Of a stretch of 64,000 nucleotides of DNA, positions 16,784 through 25,739 are shown one piece after another. Both the position numbers and the translations under genes were made by a program. Under the pieces are notes generated by a model. The model did not search any database, was not told the origin of the DNA, and was given only the letters and a program-made list of their open reading frames with translations. Within the stretch, counting starts at the first letter, position 1. The number at the start of each line of letters is the position of its first letter. The stretch covers positions 3,286,001-3,350,000 of the forward strand of contig NZ_JACHLZ010000001.1 of the NCBI RefSeq assembly GCF_014204755.1. The letters run 5' to 3'. Origin of the DNA: Brachybacterium aquaticum (GTDB lineage Bacteria > Actinomycetota > Actinomycetes > Actinomycetales > Dermabacteraceae).

Positions 16784-18832
16784 GTGGACCAGCAGCGCCC
16801 CCACCCGTCCTCGCACGACCAGGCCTGTCGGCCGGAGGAAACCCGTCGGCCGGAGGAACCGCGTCGGCCGGAGAAGCCCCGTCGGCCGGAGGATGCCCGC
16901 CCGCCGGAGGACGGACGCGACCACCCGGGGGAGTCCCGTCGGCCGGGCATCACCCGCCGCGCCTCCCTCGCCGCGACCGCGCTGACGGCCGCCGCAGGCG
17001 CCGTCGGCCTGCCTGCCGCCGCCCACGCGATGGGTGACCCCGCCCCGCACAAGGACCGCCCCACGGCCCGTGCCCAGGGCTCCGCCCCGGAGTGGAGCCG
17101 CGGCCGACCCCACCGCCACCCCTGGGACCGACAGCGCAGCGGGAGGACACTGAAGGACATGACCCCTCGCGCCGTGGGCCTGGACGCCGGCGTGCTGGGC
17201 GAGATCCCCGCGATCGTCGGCGCCGGGCTGGACTTCGATCCTCCGCGCTTCTCAGGCGCGACCGTGCTCGTCGCCTCCCAGGGCGGGATCGCCTACCGCC
17301 ACGCCGACGGGTACGCGCTGCGCTGGGCGGGCCGCGCCATCGAGCTGCCCGAGGCCGAGCGGATCCCTGCCCGCACCGACACGCTCTACGACCTCGCCTC
17401 GATCTCCAAGATCTTCACCGCCACCGCCGTGATGCAGCTGGTCGAGCAGGGGCGCCTCGGGCTCGAGGACACCGTCGCCTCGCACCTGCCGCGCTTCGCC
17501 GAGAACGGCAAGGGCGAGGTGACCGTGCAGCAGCTGCTCACCCACGTCGGCGGGCTGCCCGCCTTCATCAACCTCTACTCCGCCTACCCCGACATCCCCT
17601 CGCGCCTGGACGCGGTGCTCACCGTCGCCCCCACCTCCGCGCCCGGCACCCGGTACGTGTACAGCGACCTGGGACTGATCACCCTCGGACTGATCGTCGA
17701 GAAGCTGTCCGGGCAGAGCCTCGACGCGTACGTGCGCGAGCACATCACCGCGCCGCTCGGCGTGGACGACACCATGTACAACCCGCCCGCCGAGCTGCTG
17801 CCGCGCATCGCGGCGACCGAGTACGTGGAGTACTACGGCCGGCTCGTGCACGGGCACGTCCACGACGAGAACGCCTACTCCCTCGGCGGGGTCGCCGGGC
17901 ACGCGGGCGTGTTCTCCACCGCCGACGACCTCGCCGTGTTCGCGCAGATGTTCCTCGGCGGCGGGCGCTACGGCGGCGCGGAGATCCTCCGGGCCGAGAC
18001 CGTGCAGTCGATGTTCACCGACCGCATCGCCGAGGTCACCGGGGTGGGCGGGGCCCGCCGCGGCCTCGGCCCCGAGCTCGAGGCCTGGTACTACCACGCG
18101 GGCCTGACCAGCCCCTACAGCGGTGTGCACACCGGATTCACCGGCATGTCGCTGGTCATCGACCCCCTCACAGAGACGGTCGTCATACTGCTGACCAACT
18201 CCGTGCACCCCACGCGCGAGTGGTCCACCACCTCGGTGACGCGGCGCGAGGTCTCCACCTGTGTCGCCCGTGCGCTCGGGCTCGTGCCCCGCGAGGTCCG
18301 CGACGGCTGGCACGCAGGCGACGCCGACGCTGCCACCAGCGTGCTCTCCCTCGCGGTCGGGCTCGGGGAGGGCCCGTCGGGTGGGAGCGGCGACGGGGGT
18401 GCGGCCGTCGGGGGTGCGGCCGACGCGGGCGCTGCGACGCTCGAGGCGGAGCTGTTCGTCCACCTCGAGACCGGCTACGACCTGCTGCGCCTCGAGGCCT
18501 CCGCGGACGACGGCGCGACCTGGACACCACTGGCCGGTCGGCTGACCGCGAAGGACCAGGACCCTGTCGAGGTCGAGGACGGCACCCTCACCGGCTGGGG
18601 TCGGCGGGTGGTCTGGAACGGGACGTTCCCGCTGGTCCAGGGCGGGCAGGCGCTCACCGGCGAGGTGCAGCTCCGCCTCGTGCTCACCACCGACGGCTCC
18701 ACGCGCGGGCTCGGCGCCTGGGTGGGACGGCTGCGGGGCCTCGCGGCCGACGGGCGCACCGTGCTGATGGACACCGACCGGCGCGCGGACCGGGAGCAGG
18801 TGGTCGCGGAGGGGTGGACGCTAGGCGGGTGA
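16784..18832 (+). CDS. Tat-exported serine hydrolase (beta-lactamase/class C type)
   Basis: The 682-residue protein has an unusual N-terminal run of six-residue RRPEEP-like repeats, then a twin-arginine signal (ITRRASLAATALTAAAGAVGLPAAAHA). The beta-lactamase/DD-peptidase-like domain follows, with nucleophile Ser206 in SISK (SxxK) and a second motif YSD at 293-295 (YxN variant). A C-terminal beta-sandwich-like part from about residue 530 carries a Gly/Ala linker. It is likely a cell-surface esterase or peptidoglycan hydrolase, sometimes annotated as EstB-like; substrate unknown. The GTG at 16784 is preceded by GAAGGAG. The cytoplasmic repeats before a Tat signal are odd. Confidence 0.85.
   Translation: MDQQRPHPSSHDQACRPEETRRPEEPRRPEKPRRPEDARPPEDGRDHPGESRRPGITRRASLAATALTAAAGAVGLPAAAHAMGDPAPHKDRPTARAQGSAPEWSRGRPHRHPWDRQRSGRTLKDMTPRAVGLDAGVLGEIPAIVGAGLDFDPPRFSGATVLVASQGGIAYRHADGYALRWAGRAIELPEAERIPARTDTLYDLASISKIFTATAVMQLVEQGRLGLEDTVASHLPRFAENGKGEVTVQQLLTHVGGLPAFINLYSAYPDIPSRLDAVLTVAPTSAPGTRYVYSDLGLITLGLIVEKLSGQSLDAYVREHITAPLGVDDTMYNPPAELLPRIAATEYVEYYGRLVHGHVHDENAYSLGGVAGHAGVFSTADDLAVFAQMFLGGGRYGGAEILRAETVQSMFTDRIAEVTGVGGARRGLGPELEAWYYHAGLTSPYSGVHTGFTGMSLVIDPLTETVVILLTNSVHPTREWSTTSVTRREVSTCVARALGLVPREVRDGWHAGDADAATSVLSLAVGLGEGPSGGSGDGGAAVGGAADAGAATLEAELFVHLETGYDLLRLEASADDGATWTPLAGRLTAKDQDPVEVEDGTLTGWGRRVVWNGTFPLVQGGQALTGEVQLRLVLTTDGSTRGLGAWVGRLRGLAADGRTVLMDTDRRADREQVVAEGWTLGG
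16826..16915 (+). repeat. 18-bp tandem repeat, five copies, in the hydrolase N-terminus
   Basis: Units begin at 16826, 16844, 16862, 16880 and 16898 with the core CGTCGGCCGGAGGA and encode RPEETR, RPEEPR, RPEKPR, RPEDAR and a PPEDGR variant. The period is a whole number of codons, so copy-number change would keep the frame. The core resembles the dispersed GTCGGCCGACGG motif. Confidence 0.85.
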
Positions 18833-18865
18833 GCGGCGCGCTCGGGCGGGTGAGCGGCGCGCTCG
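18824..18865. repeat. 21-bp tandem duplication at the hydrolase stop codon
   Basis: A 21-bp unit (GGCGGGTGAGCGGCGCGCTCG) occurs at 18824-18844 and 18845-18865. The first copy contains the stop codon of the serine hydrolase. It sits between the convergent hydrolase and peroxidase genes. Confidence 0.75.
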
Positions 18866-18917
18866 GGCGCGGAGCTGGGCGCGGGTGTGGGAGCAGTTCT
18901 CAGGCGGGAAGCGGTTC

Positions 18918-19430
18918 TCAGGCGGGGAGCTGCTCCCCGGCGAGGGCGGCCTCGATGTCGGCGGTGAGGGCGGCCGGCTCGGTCTGCGGGGAGTAGCGGC
19001 GCAGCACCCTGCCCGCGCGGTCCAGGAGGAACTTGCCGAAGTTCCACTCGATGTCCCCGCCGTCGATCGCGGTGCCGTCGGGTGCGGTGTGCTCGCCGGT
19101 CAGCCACCGGTACAGCGGGTGGGCGCCCTCGCCGTTGACCTCGACCTTGGAGAACATCGGGAAGGTGACGCCGTAGTTGACCTGGCAGAACTCGGAGATC
19201 TCGGCGTCGGTCCCGGGCTCCTGGTGCATGAACTGGTCGCACGGGAAGCCGAGCACGGCAAGGCCCTGGTCGACGTAGCGCTCATGGAGGTCCTGCAGGC
19301 CCTCGTACTGCGGGGTCAGGCCGCACTTGGAGGCGGTGTTGACCACGAGCACCACGGAGCCGACATGCGCGGAGAGGTCGGTGTCCTTCCCGGCGAGGGA
19401 GGCGGCGGAGAAATCGGCGAGAGTCGTCAT
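18918..19430 (-). CDS. Glutathione peroxidase family thiol peroxidase
   Basis: The 170-residue cytosolic protein has the peroxidatic Cys36 in NTASKCGLTPQY (Cys in place of selenocysteine), a second Cys64 in the FPCDQF motif (usually FPCNQF), Gln70 and the Trp129-Asn130 pair in EWNFGKFLL. These make up the peroxidase tetrad. Such bacterial enzymes usually take electrons from thioredoxin, and actinobacteria lack glutathione, so mycothiol or thioredoxin is the likely donor. The ATG at 19430 is chosen because homology begins there. Confidence 0.92.
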   Translation of the reverse strand: MTTLADFSAASLAGKDTDLSAHVGSVVLVVNTASKCGLTPQYEGLQDLHERYVDQGLAVLGFPCDQFMHQEPGTDAEISEFCQVNYGVTFPMFSKVEVNGEGAHPLYRWLTGEHTAPDGTAIDGGDIEWNFGKFLLDRAGRVLRRYSPQTEPAALTADIEAALAGEQLPA

Positions 19431-19603
19431 GGGGTCATTGTGGTCCTGATCCGCGCGGTGGGATGCGGTGGGCGGTGTGGCGGGCGGTCCGGTGGACGGT
19501 CCGGTGGACTGTCCGGCGGGTGACCTCTCCTCCCCACCCCCTCCTCGTCCACATTCCCGGCCTCGCCGTTCCCGACGCGCCGCCCGCCGGGAAGCATGGC
19601 CCC

Positions 19604-21463
19604 ATGACCAGCGCAGAGACGTATCCGGACCCGCCGGGGGAGCAGTCCCCCGACGCGGCCGTGGACGCGTTGCGCGACGGCGACCCCGCCGCACTCTCCG
19701 CGATGCTCGGCGACCTCGCCTTCCTCCTGCAGCACCTCGCCTCCGACCCCGGAACCCTGTTCGACATCGAGGGTCGGCAGCGCCGGGAGTTCACCCATCT
19801 CCTCGGGGCGCTGCAGGGATCCCGCGGGGCGCTGGACTCCCTCGAGGCACGCGCGGTGGCCGCGCTGCAGGACCTCACCCGCCGCGAGCGCTGGGATGCG
19901 GCCCGCGACCGCGCCGCCCACGAGGGGAAGGCAACCCCCTCCCAGACCCGGGTCCACCGGGAGGCCGATGGCGCCACCATCGCCGACATCACCCTGCTCA
20001 CCCGCCGCTCCCCGCACATGGCCGGCCGCACCCTCGCCTCCGCCCGCCGCCTGGTCGAGACCCTGCCCGAGATCATGGCGGCGCTCGCCGACGGACGGAT
20101 CGCCGGGGACGCCGCCTACGCGGTCGCCGACGCCTCCGCGGTGCTCGACCCCGAGATCGTGGGCGAGGTGGACCGGGCGCTCGGCGAGAAGATCCCCGAG
20201 CTCGACGGTGCCGGGGTGCGGCGCTGGAGGGATCAAGTCGCGACCACTGCCGGGGAGCTCGATCCCGAGGGCGCCGCCCTGCGCCACCGGAAGGCGCGCA
20301 CCGAGCGGCACGTCTCCATGACCCCCGGTCAGCACGGGATGGCGACGGTCAGTGCGCGCCTGACCGCCCTCGACGCCCAGCAGATCTATCGGCGGCTGTC
20401 CCTGGAGGCGGAGCGCCGACGGGCCGAGGGCTCCCGCATCGGGCACGGCGCCGCGATGGCCGACGCCCTGACCGACCAGCTGCTGCGGCCCGAGGACCAG
20501 CCGGCACCGGTATCGCTCGAGGTCGGGGTGATCGTCACCGACCGGGCTCTGTTCCGCCCCGACTCGGGGGACGTCGCCCATCTCGAGGGTTACGGCGCGG
20601 TGCCCGCCGAGGCGGTGCGCGCCCAGCTGCGCGGTGCACTCAAGGCGCCGGGCGAGGACGAGGACGACCCCTACGGCGAGGACGGCGACGCGGTGCGGGT
20701 GATGATCCGCCGCCTCTACACCCACCCGACCACCGGGGAGCTCGTCGCCATGGACGCCACCTCGCGCGCCTTCCCGCCCGCGATGCGCCGCTTCCTGCGG
20801 TGGCGGGACACCTCTTGCCGCGGCCCCTACTGCAACGCGGCCATCCGCCAGAACGACCACATCGTCCCCGTCTCCCGCGGCGGCACCACCAGCCTCGACA
20901 ACGGGCAGGGGCTGTGCGCCCACTGCAACCAGAAGGAGCGCGACACCGCGGCCGTCGAGCGGATCGAGGACGGCGAGGGCACCGGTCACCGCGTGCGCTG
21001 GACCGGACTCTCCGGCGTTTCGCGCGAGACCGGGCCGACGCCGCTGCTGCCTCCGCGGCCACCGCAGCCTCCGGAACCGCCGCAGCCTCCGCGGCCACCG
21101 CAGCCTCCACTGCGCAGCGAGGAGGAGTCGGGGGAGGAGTCTGCCTCGAGCGCTGCGGGTCCGGAGAGGACGTCGTCGGACGATGCCCCGTCGACCGAGC
21201 CCCCATCGGACGAGACCCGCACGAGTGAGCCCTCGTCGACCGAGCCCCCCTCGGACGATGCCCGCCGGATCCCGATGTCGCTCACCCGACCCCGTCGGCC
21301 GCGAGCCGCAGGGCGGCCGGAGCCGCCGCGTCGAACACCCCCGCCTCCTGCACGCAGCGCGCGAGGAGCCAGCGCCGGGCGCGGGCGGGGTCGAGGCCGG
21401 CGAGGCGGGCCATCCGGTCGGCGAAGGGGCTGGGGCTCGAGCGCAGACGACCCGGATCATTGA
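19604..21463 (+). CDS. DUF222/13E12-type HNH endonuclease-like protein
   Basis: The 619-residue protein has a long alpha-helical DUF222 region (about 30-330) and an HNH nuclease motif near residue 410: two Cys (DTSCRGPYC), DHIVPVSRGGTTSLDNG and LCAHCNQKE. Such proteins are abundant, often repeated, in high-GC actinobacteria and are tied to mobile DNA. After the HNH domain comes a Pro-rich block (PPRPPQPPEPPQ) and an acidic Ser/Glu tail. The tail overlaps the convergent kinase gene by 182 bp, which is unusual; the last ~60 residues (Arg/Gly/Pro-rich) may be a read-through extension. Confidence 0.85.
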   Translation: MTSAETYPDPPGEQSPDAAVDALRDGDPAALSAMLGDLAFLLQHLASDPGTLFDIEGRQRREFTHLLGALQGSRGALDSLEARAVAALQDLTRRERWDAARDRAAHEGKATPSQTRVHREADGATIADITLLTRRSPHMAGRTLASARRLVETLPEIMAALADGRIAGDAAYAVADASAVLDPEIVGEVDRALGEKIPELDGAGVRRWRDQVATTAGELDPEGAALRHRKARTERHVSMTPGQHGMATVSARLTALDAQQIYRRLSLEAERRRAEGSRIGHGAAMADALTDQLLRPEDQPAPVSLEVGVIVTDRALFRPDSGDVAHLEGYGAVPAEAVRAQLRGALKAPGEDEDDPYGEDGDAVRVMIRRLYTHPTTGELVAMDATSRAFPPAMRRFLRWRDTSCRGPYCNAAIRQNDHIVPVSRGGTTSLDNGQGLCAHCNQKERDTAAVERIEDGEGTGHRVRWTGLSGVSRETGPTPLLPPRPPQPPEPPQPPRPPQPPLRSEEESGEESASSAAGPERTSSDDAPSTEPPSDETRTSEPSSTEPPSDDARRIPMSLTRPRRPRAAGRPEPPRRTPPPPARSARGASAGRGRGRGRRGGPSGRRRGWGSSADDPDH

Positions 21464-22295
21464 GCATGTGCTGCAGCAGGTCGTAATGCGGATCTCCCGC
21501 ATACGGCTTCGGATCGATGACCGCCCAGCCGCCGGACTCTCCCCGCGCCCTCAGCACGTTGCCCGGGTGCAGGTCGGTGGCCAGCAGCATCGGCTCCCCG
21601 TCCCACTGCCGGGGCAGATCGCGGAAGAGCCCCAGCCCGTGCTCGACGAGGGCGGGCGGCAGCGGGTTCGCCCCCACCTCGGCCCGGCGCCGGGCCGACT
21701 CGGCCCACCCCTCGCACATGTCGGCAAGGGGGCGGAACTCCGCCCCCGCCGGGACCGGCATCCACAGACGGCGCAGCAGTCCGGCGACCACCTCGTCCCG
21801 CTCCGGCCCGGTCAGCAGCTCCGAGAGCGGCGTCCCCGGGCGCACCCGCTCCAGCAGCAGCACGCTCGTGTCCCCGCGCCATTCGGCGCGGTGGAGCCGG
21901 GCCACGCCCCGCCCCTGCCAGACCCGCATCCCTGCGGCCTCGTCTCGCGACTCCTCATGCGCCCACGCCACCTTCAGTACCAGGTCAGCGTCCTCTGCAG
22001 CGCCATCCCCGCCGCCCTCCGACGCGCCGTCCGCAGCGCCCTGCGCAGCCCGCACCGGCGCGACCCAGGCGCTGGAGCCGCCCGGCTGGAACGGTGCCTC
22101 CGGGATCAGCTCCCAGGCCTCGAGCACGGCCTCGACGGTGCCCGGCAGACGGTCCCGCCACGCGACGAGCGCGGGATCCGCGACGTCTCGCAGACCGACG
22201 GGTAGGGGGTGTCCGCCGATGAGCGTCGAGGAGTCCGCGCGCGCGTGAGAGGAGCCCCTGCGCGCGTCAACAGCATCGTGGTGGTCCTGCGTCAT
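21282..22295 (-). CDS. Streptomycin 6-kinase-like phosphotransferase (APH fold)
   Basis: The 337-residue protein matches the APH(6)/hydroxyurea-type phosphotransferase pattern: PALVAWRDRLPGTVEAVLEAWEL at the start, DLVLKVAWAHEES with the ATP-binding Lys, LLLERVRPGTPL in the hinge, the catalytic loop DLHPGNVLRA and the metal-binding VIDPKPYAGDP. It probably phosphorylates a small hydroxylated molecule; antibiotic resistance is possible but cannot be assumed. Residues ~100-118 form a Gly/Ala/Asp-rich insertion. The start at 22295 is supported by where the family sequence begins; a frame extension upstream lacks it. Confidence 0.8.
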   Translation of the reverse strand: MTQDHHDAVDARRGSSHARADSSTLIGGHPLPVGLRDVADPALVAWRDRLPGTVEAVLEAWELIPEAPFQPGGSSAWVAPVRAAQGAADGASEGGGDGAAEDADLVLKVAWAHEESRDEAAGMRVWQGRGVARLHRAEWRGDTSVLLLERVRPGTPLSELLTGPERDEVVAGLLRRLWMPVPAGAEFRPLADMCEGWAESARRRAEVGANPLPPALVEHGLGLFRDLPRQWDGEPMLLATDLHPGNVLRARGESGGWAVIDPKPYAGDPHYDLLQHMLNDPGRLRSSPSPFADRMARLAGLDPARARRWLLARCVQEAGVFDAAAPAALRLAADGVG

Positions 22296-22363
22296 CACCC
22301 TCCGCTCCGCACCCGGTGCGCTGTGCCCGGACCGACCGTCCCGACCTCTCACCTGCAGGGGTT

Positions 22364-22369
22364 TAGCAT
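22364..22369 (+). promoter_or_regulatory. -10 element (TAGCAT) of the amidotransferase gene
   Basis: TAGCAT ends 6 nt before the GTG start at 22376, and no ribosome binding site is present. This suggests a leaderless transcript. Confidence 0.45.
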
Positions 22370-22375
22370 GCACCC

Positions 22376-23113
22376 GTGAAACCGTTCGTGCAGATCGCCA
22401 CCCGTCCGGAGGACGACGTCGCCCTCACCGAGCGCGCCGCCGTGCTCGACTTCGCCGGCCTCGCCGAGGAAGAGCTGCTCTGGGCGCGGCTGGACCGGGA
22501 GCCCTTCCCCGACCTGGCGATGGACGAGATCTCGGGCATCATCCTGTGCGGCAGCCCCTTCACGGCCTCCGACCCGATCGAGGACAAGAGCGACGCCCAG
22601 CTGCGGGCCGAGAAGGAGATCGACCGGGTCCTGGATGCGGTCTTCGCCCACGACGTGCCCTTCCTCGGCGCCTGCTACGGCATCGGCACGCTGGGCACCC
22701 ACATCGGTGCCCGCATCGATCGCACCTACGGCGAGCCGCTCGGCGCCGTCGAGGTGAGCCTCACCGACGCCGGTCGCGAGGATCCGCTGGTCCGCGAGGC
22801 GCGGCTGGAGGACACGTTCACCGGACTCGTCGGCCACAAGGAGGCCGTGCACACCCTGCCCGAGCACGCCGTGACCCTCGCGACCGGCCGCACCAGCCCG
22901 GTGCAGATGTTCCGCGTGGGCACCCGGCAGTACGCCACCCAGTTCCATCCGGAGCTCGACGTCCCCTCGATCATCGAGCGGGCCCGTGCCTACCGCGACC
23001 ACGGCTACTTCTCGCCCGACGAGATGGACGACATCTTCACGTCGCTGCAGCACGTGGACGCCGACCAGCCGCCGCGACTGCTGCGCGCCTTCGCGACGCT
23101 GTTCGCCCGCTGA
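22376..23113 (+). CDS. Class I glutamine amidotransferase (GMP synthase-like)
   Basis: The 245-residue stand-alone glutaminase-type domain has nucleophile Cys100 (LGACYGIG), His191 and Glu193 (QFHPELD), and the oxyanion region ILCGSPF. No synthetase domain is attached, so it belongs to the GMP synthase-like GATase group whose substrates are mostly unknown (gamma-glutamyl amine hydrolysis is one possibility). It is transcribed divergently from the APH-like kinase with 80 bp between the starts. Confidence 0.88.
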   Translation: MKPFVQIATRPEDDVALTERAAVLDFAGLAEEELLWARLDREPFPDLAMDEISGIILCGSPFTASDPIEDKSDAQLRAEKEIDRVLDAVFAHDVPFLGACYGIGTLGTHIGARIDRTYGEPLGAVEVSLTDAGREDPLVREARLEDTFTGLVGHKEAVHTLPEHAVTLATGRTSPVQMFRVGTRQYATQFHPELDVPSIIERARAYRDHGYFSPDEMDDIFTSLQHVDADQPPRLLRAFATLFAR

Positions 23114-23242
23114 CGGCGGGAGCACCCGCCTGCCCCGCCAGCCCCGCCGGCCCGGCCCGCTTCGCGCGGCAAGCGCATCCCGTGACCCGCCCGAGACCCG
23201 CCCGACCCGGCACGTCTCCCACGGTCGGCGCGCCCGCTCCGG

Positions 23243-23248
23243 TACCGT
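23243..23248 (+). promoter_or_regulatory. -10 element (TACCGT) of the lysozyme gene
   Basis: TACCGT ends 7 nt before the GTG at 23256, again without a Shine-Dalgarno sequence. Confidence 0.4.
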
Positions 23249-23255
23249 CCGCACC

Positions 23256-24143
23256 GTGCCCCGATACACGCCCGAGCAGGTCCGCCGACGTCAGATCGTC
23301 GCGGGCGCGATCGTGCTCGTGCTGCTCCTCGCGATCGGAGGCTGCACGGTCTCGCTCGTCCGCGGGATCGGCGGAGGCGGGGGCGCCGCGTCACCGCTGA
23401 CCGAGTCCGGGGCCTTCCGCGCCGATGACGCGGCGATGACGGTCTCGGCCACCCCGCGCGACGCGCCCGGGCTCGAGAACCTCCCCGACGGGGTCGAGCT
23501 CGAGTCCGGCGAGGTGATGGGCATCGACGTCTCCAGCTACCAGCAGGAGATCGACTGGGAGCAGGTGGCGGCCGACGGGTTCGGCTTCGCCTACATCAAG
23601 GCCACCGAGGGCGCCGGGTTCACCGACACCCACTTCCGCCGCAACTGGGACGGCGCGCAGGCGGCCGGGGTCGTGCCCGGCGCCTACCACTACTTCACCC
23701 TGTGTTCCCCGGGCGCGGACCAGGCGGAGGACTTCCTGGCCGCCGCGCCGCCGGACGACTCCGCCCTGCCCCCGGCGCTGGACCTCGAGTTCGACGGGGC
23801 GTGCGAGGAGCGGCCCGAGGCGGAGCGCGCCCAGGCCGAGATCGATGCCTTCACCGCCGTGGTCGAGGAGGCGTGGGGTCGGCGTCTGGTCATCTACTCG
23901 TCGTCGCAGTGGCGCGAGCACTACGGGCTGCCGGTGACCGATTCCCGTCCCGACTGGCTGTTCTCCGAGCGGGGACGCCCGGCGCAGGACGACTGGTCGG
24001 TGTGGCAGCTGAGGTTCGACGGGACGGTCTCGGGCATCGAGGGCGGGGTCGACATCGACGTGGCCCGCATCGAGATGCTGCGGGAGCACGCGGAGATCCC
24101 CCGCGGGGAGGGTGCGCTCACGCACGCCCCCGAGGACGCCTGA
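23256..24143 (+). CDS. Membrane-anchored GH25 lysozyme (1,4-beta-N-acetylmuramidase)
   Basis: The 295-residue protein has one N-terminal membrane segment (IVAGAIVLVLLLAIGGCTVSLV) and a GH25 domain from about residue 85: GIDVSSYQQEIDW, YIKATEGAGFTD, GAYHYF, the catalytic acidic segment ALDLEFDG and the terminal DIDVARI. The Cys in the membrane segment might be lipidated, but a lipobox is not clear. It would cleave peptidoglycan glycan strands in wall growth or remodelling. The start is GTG, placed by the close -10 element and by the position of the membrane segment. Confidence 0.9.
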   Translation: MPRYTPEQVRRRQIVAGAIVLVLLLAIGGCTVSLVRGIGGGGGAASPLTESGAFRADDAAMTVSATPRDAPGLENLPDGVELESGEVMGIDVSSYQQEIDWEQVAADGFGFAYIKATEGAGFTDTHFRRNWDGAQAAGVVPGAYHYFTLCSPGADQAEDFLAAAPPDDSALPPALDLEFDGACEERPEAERAQAEIDAFTAVVEEAWGRRLVIYSSSQWREHYGLPVTDSRPDWLFSERGRPAQDDWSVWQLRFDGTVSGIEGGVDIDVARIEMLREHAEIPRGEGALTHAPEDA

Positions 24144-24176
24144 GCGGCAGCTCCGCTCGGACGTGCCCGGTCCCGC

Positions 24177-24641
24177 TCAGCCGGGAAGGTCCGCCCCGCC
24201 GCCCGCGAGCTCGCGCTCGTGCGCGCCGACGAGGGCGTCGAGCACCTGCGTCCAGCGGTCCAGCAGGCCCTGCCGCTCGGCCGGGCCCAGCAGGCGCTCC
24301 TGGTGGATCGCGATGACGGTCCCTCCCTCGGGGGACTCGAGGTCCTCCTGTAGCGTGACCTGGAAGATCGTCTCGTGGTCGAGGGTGTCGGGGGTCCAGC
24401 GCAGGCGCACGCGGCGGCCGACATGGCAGCCGATCACGCGGCCGTGGACGCGGCCGTCGCGGCGCAGGGGTGCGCCCACCATCTGGGGGACGGAGTCGAT
24501 GCCGAGCCACTGCGGCAGCCACTCGGCGATCAGGAGCTTCCAGGTCTCGGCGACGGACGAGGGGAGGGAGCGGAGGACGTCGAGCTCCCACCCGGCGTCA
24601 TGGGTGAGGCCGACGGGGGAGTGCCAGGACTCGGTCTGCAT
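24177..24641 (-). CDS. SRPBCC-family protein (START/AHSA1-like)
   Basis: The 154-residue protein has the helix-grip pattern of SRPBCC proteins: SVAETWKLLIAEWLPQWLG near the start, a central strand run VIGCHVGRRVRLRWTP and FQVTLQEDLESPEGGTVIAIHQERL, then a C-terminal helix DRWTQVLDALVGAHE. The ligand is unknown. Both a TACCGT hexamer 6 nt upstream and a GGAGG immediately before the ATG are present. Confidence 0.75.
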   Translation of the reverse strand: MQTESWHSPVGLTHDAGWELDVLRSLPSSVAETWKLLIAEWLPQWLGIDSVPQMVGAPLRRDGRVHGRVIGCHVGRRVRLRWTPDTLDHETIFQVTLQEDLESPEGGTVIAIHQERLLGPAERQGLLDRWTQVLDALVGAHERELAGGGADLPG

Positions 24642-24785
24642 GCCTCCACGGTAGGGCGGGGCGGCGGGGGTGCCCAGCGATCGCACCGGACTGTCCACTG
24701 CTGTTCGTCCAGTCGTCTCCCGGGGGACACCGGTCCCGGCGTGTCGCGGGCTCGAGTCGGGAGCTCGAATGCCCTCTCGACCCGC

Positions 24786-25508
24786 TCAGGCCGCCTCGAC
24801 CGCGCCGCGGATCGCACCGGGCTGGGTGAAGTCCACCTGCACCACTTCGCCGTCGATCAGCACGGTCGGGGTGCCGGAGGTGGACTCGCGCGCCTCGGGC
24901 TCGACGACGTCCTCTAGCCAGGGGATGTAGGTGCCGGCGGCCTGGCACTCGGCGATGTCGGTGCCGGCGACGCCGTCCACGATCCCCACGAGATCCTCGT
25001 CCTCGAGCCCCTCTGCGCCGGGCTGCTCCTCGAACAGGGCCGCCTCGACCGCGGGCCAGCTGCGCTGGTCCTCGGCGTAGGCGCACAGGGCGGCGTTCGC
25101 GGCGCGGCCGGAGTACCCGGGCGGGGTGGAGTTCGCGTCGAGCATCGGGCGGGGATGGACGCGGAGGGTGATCTCCCCGGCGTCGGCCATCGCGGTGATG
25201 TCCTCGCCCTGGGCCTGCTGGAAGGTCTTGCAGTGCGGGCAGAGGAAGTCGAGGTAGACGTCCACGACGGGGCCGTCGGCGCTGGTGCTGAGCTCGAGGT
25301 AGGGCTGGTCCTCGGCCACGCCGGGCGGGCTGACGAGCTCGGCCGAGCTGCCAGCGGGGCCGCCGCCGGACTCGGGCTCCGAATTCCCGCGCAGCACCAG
25401 GTAGCCGCCGGTCGCGACGGCGATCACGAGGATCACGGCGACCACGAGGCAGGCGGCGCCGGCAATGATGCCGATGATCAGCGGGGTGCGCGAGCGCGGG
25501 GTGTTCAC
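24786..25508 (-). CDS. Membrane-anchored DsbA-like thiol oxidoreductase
   Basis: The 240-residue protein has an N-terminal membrane helix (LIIGIIAGAACLVVAVILVIAVATGGYLVL) and an extracytoplasmic thioredoxin fold with the active site CPHC (YLDFLCPHCKTF) and the cis-Pro segment TPTVLIDG. The family (DsbA/MdbA-like) inserts or shuffles disulfides in secreted proteins, and several Cys-containing lipoproteins are encoded in this window. It starts at GTG 25508, 6 bp after GGAGG. Confidence 0.9.
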   Translation of the reverse strand: MNTPRSRTPLIIGIIAGAACLVVAVILVIAVATGGYLVLRGNSEPESGGGPAGSSAELVSPPGVAEDQPYLELSTSADGPVVDVYLDFLCPHCKTFQQAQGEDITAMADAGEITLRVHPRPMLDANSTPPGYSGRAANAALCAYAEDQRSWPAVEAALFEEQPGAEGLEDEDLVGIVDGVAGTDIAECQAAGTYIPWLEDVVEPEARESTSGTPTVLIDGEVVQVDFTQPGAIRGAVEAA

Positions 25509-25739
25509 GAGCGGTCCTCCCGAGGACGGGGTGCGGGATGCAAGTGTGCGAGGGGCGGGATGCTTGCGTGGGGCCGACACTACCGATCGTCGTCGCTGAG
25601 GGGACGGTTCGGGGTAGTTCGGGGCAGCTCGTGACGGGTCGCAGGAGGCGACGCGGGCGCGCAGGAGCCGGCGACGGTGCGCGAGGGGACGGTGCGTGAG
25701 GGGTCGCCGGATGTCCGCCGGACCCGCCATGCTGGGGGC

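Noticed and set aside
16826..16915. Array of 18-bp repeats considered as a CRISPR
   Set aside because: Units are contiguous with no spacers, and the period is whole codons inside a gene.
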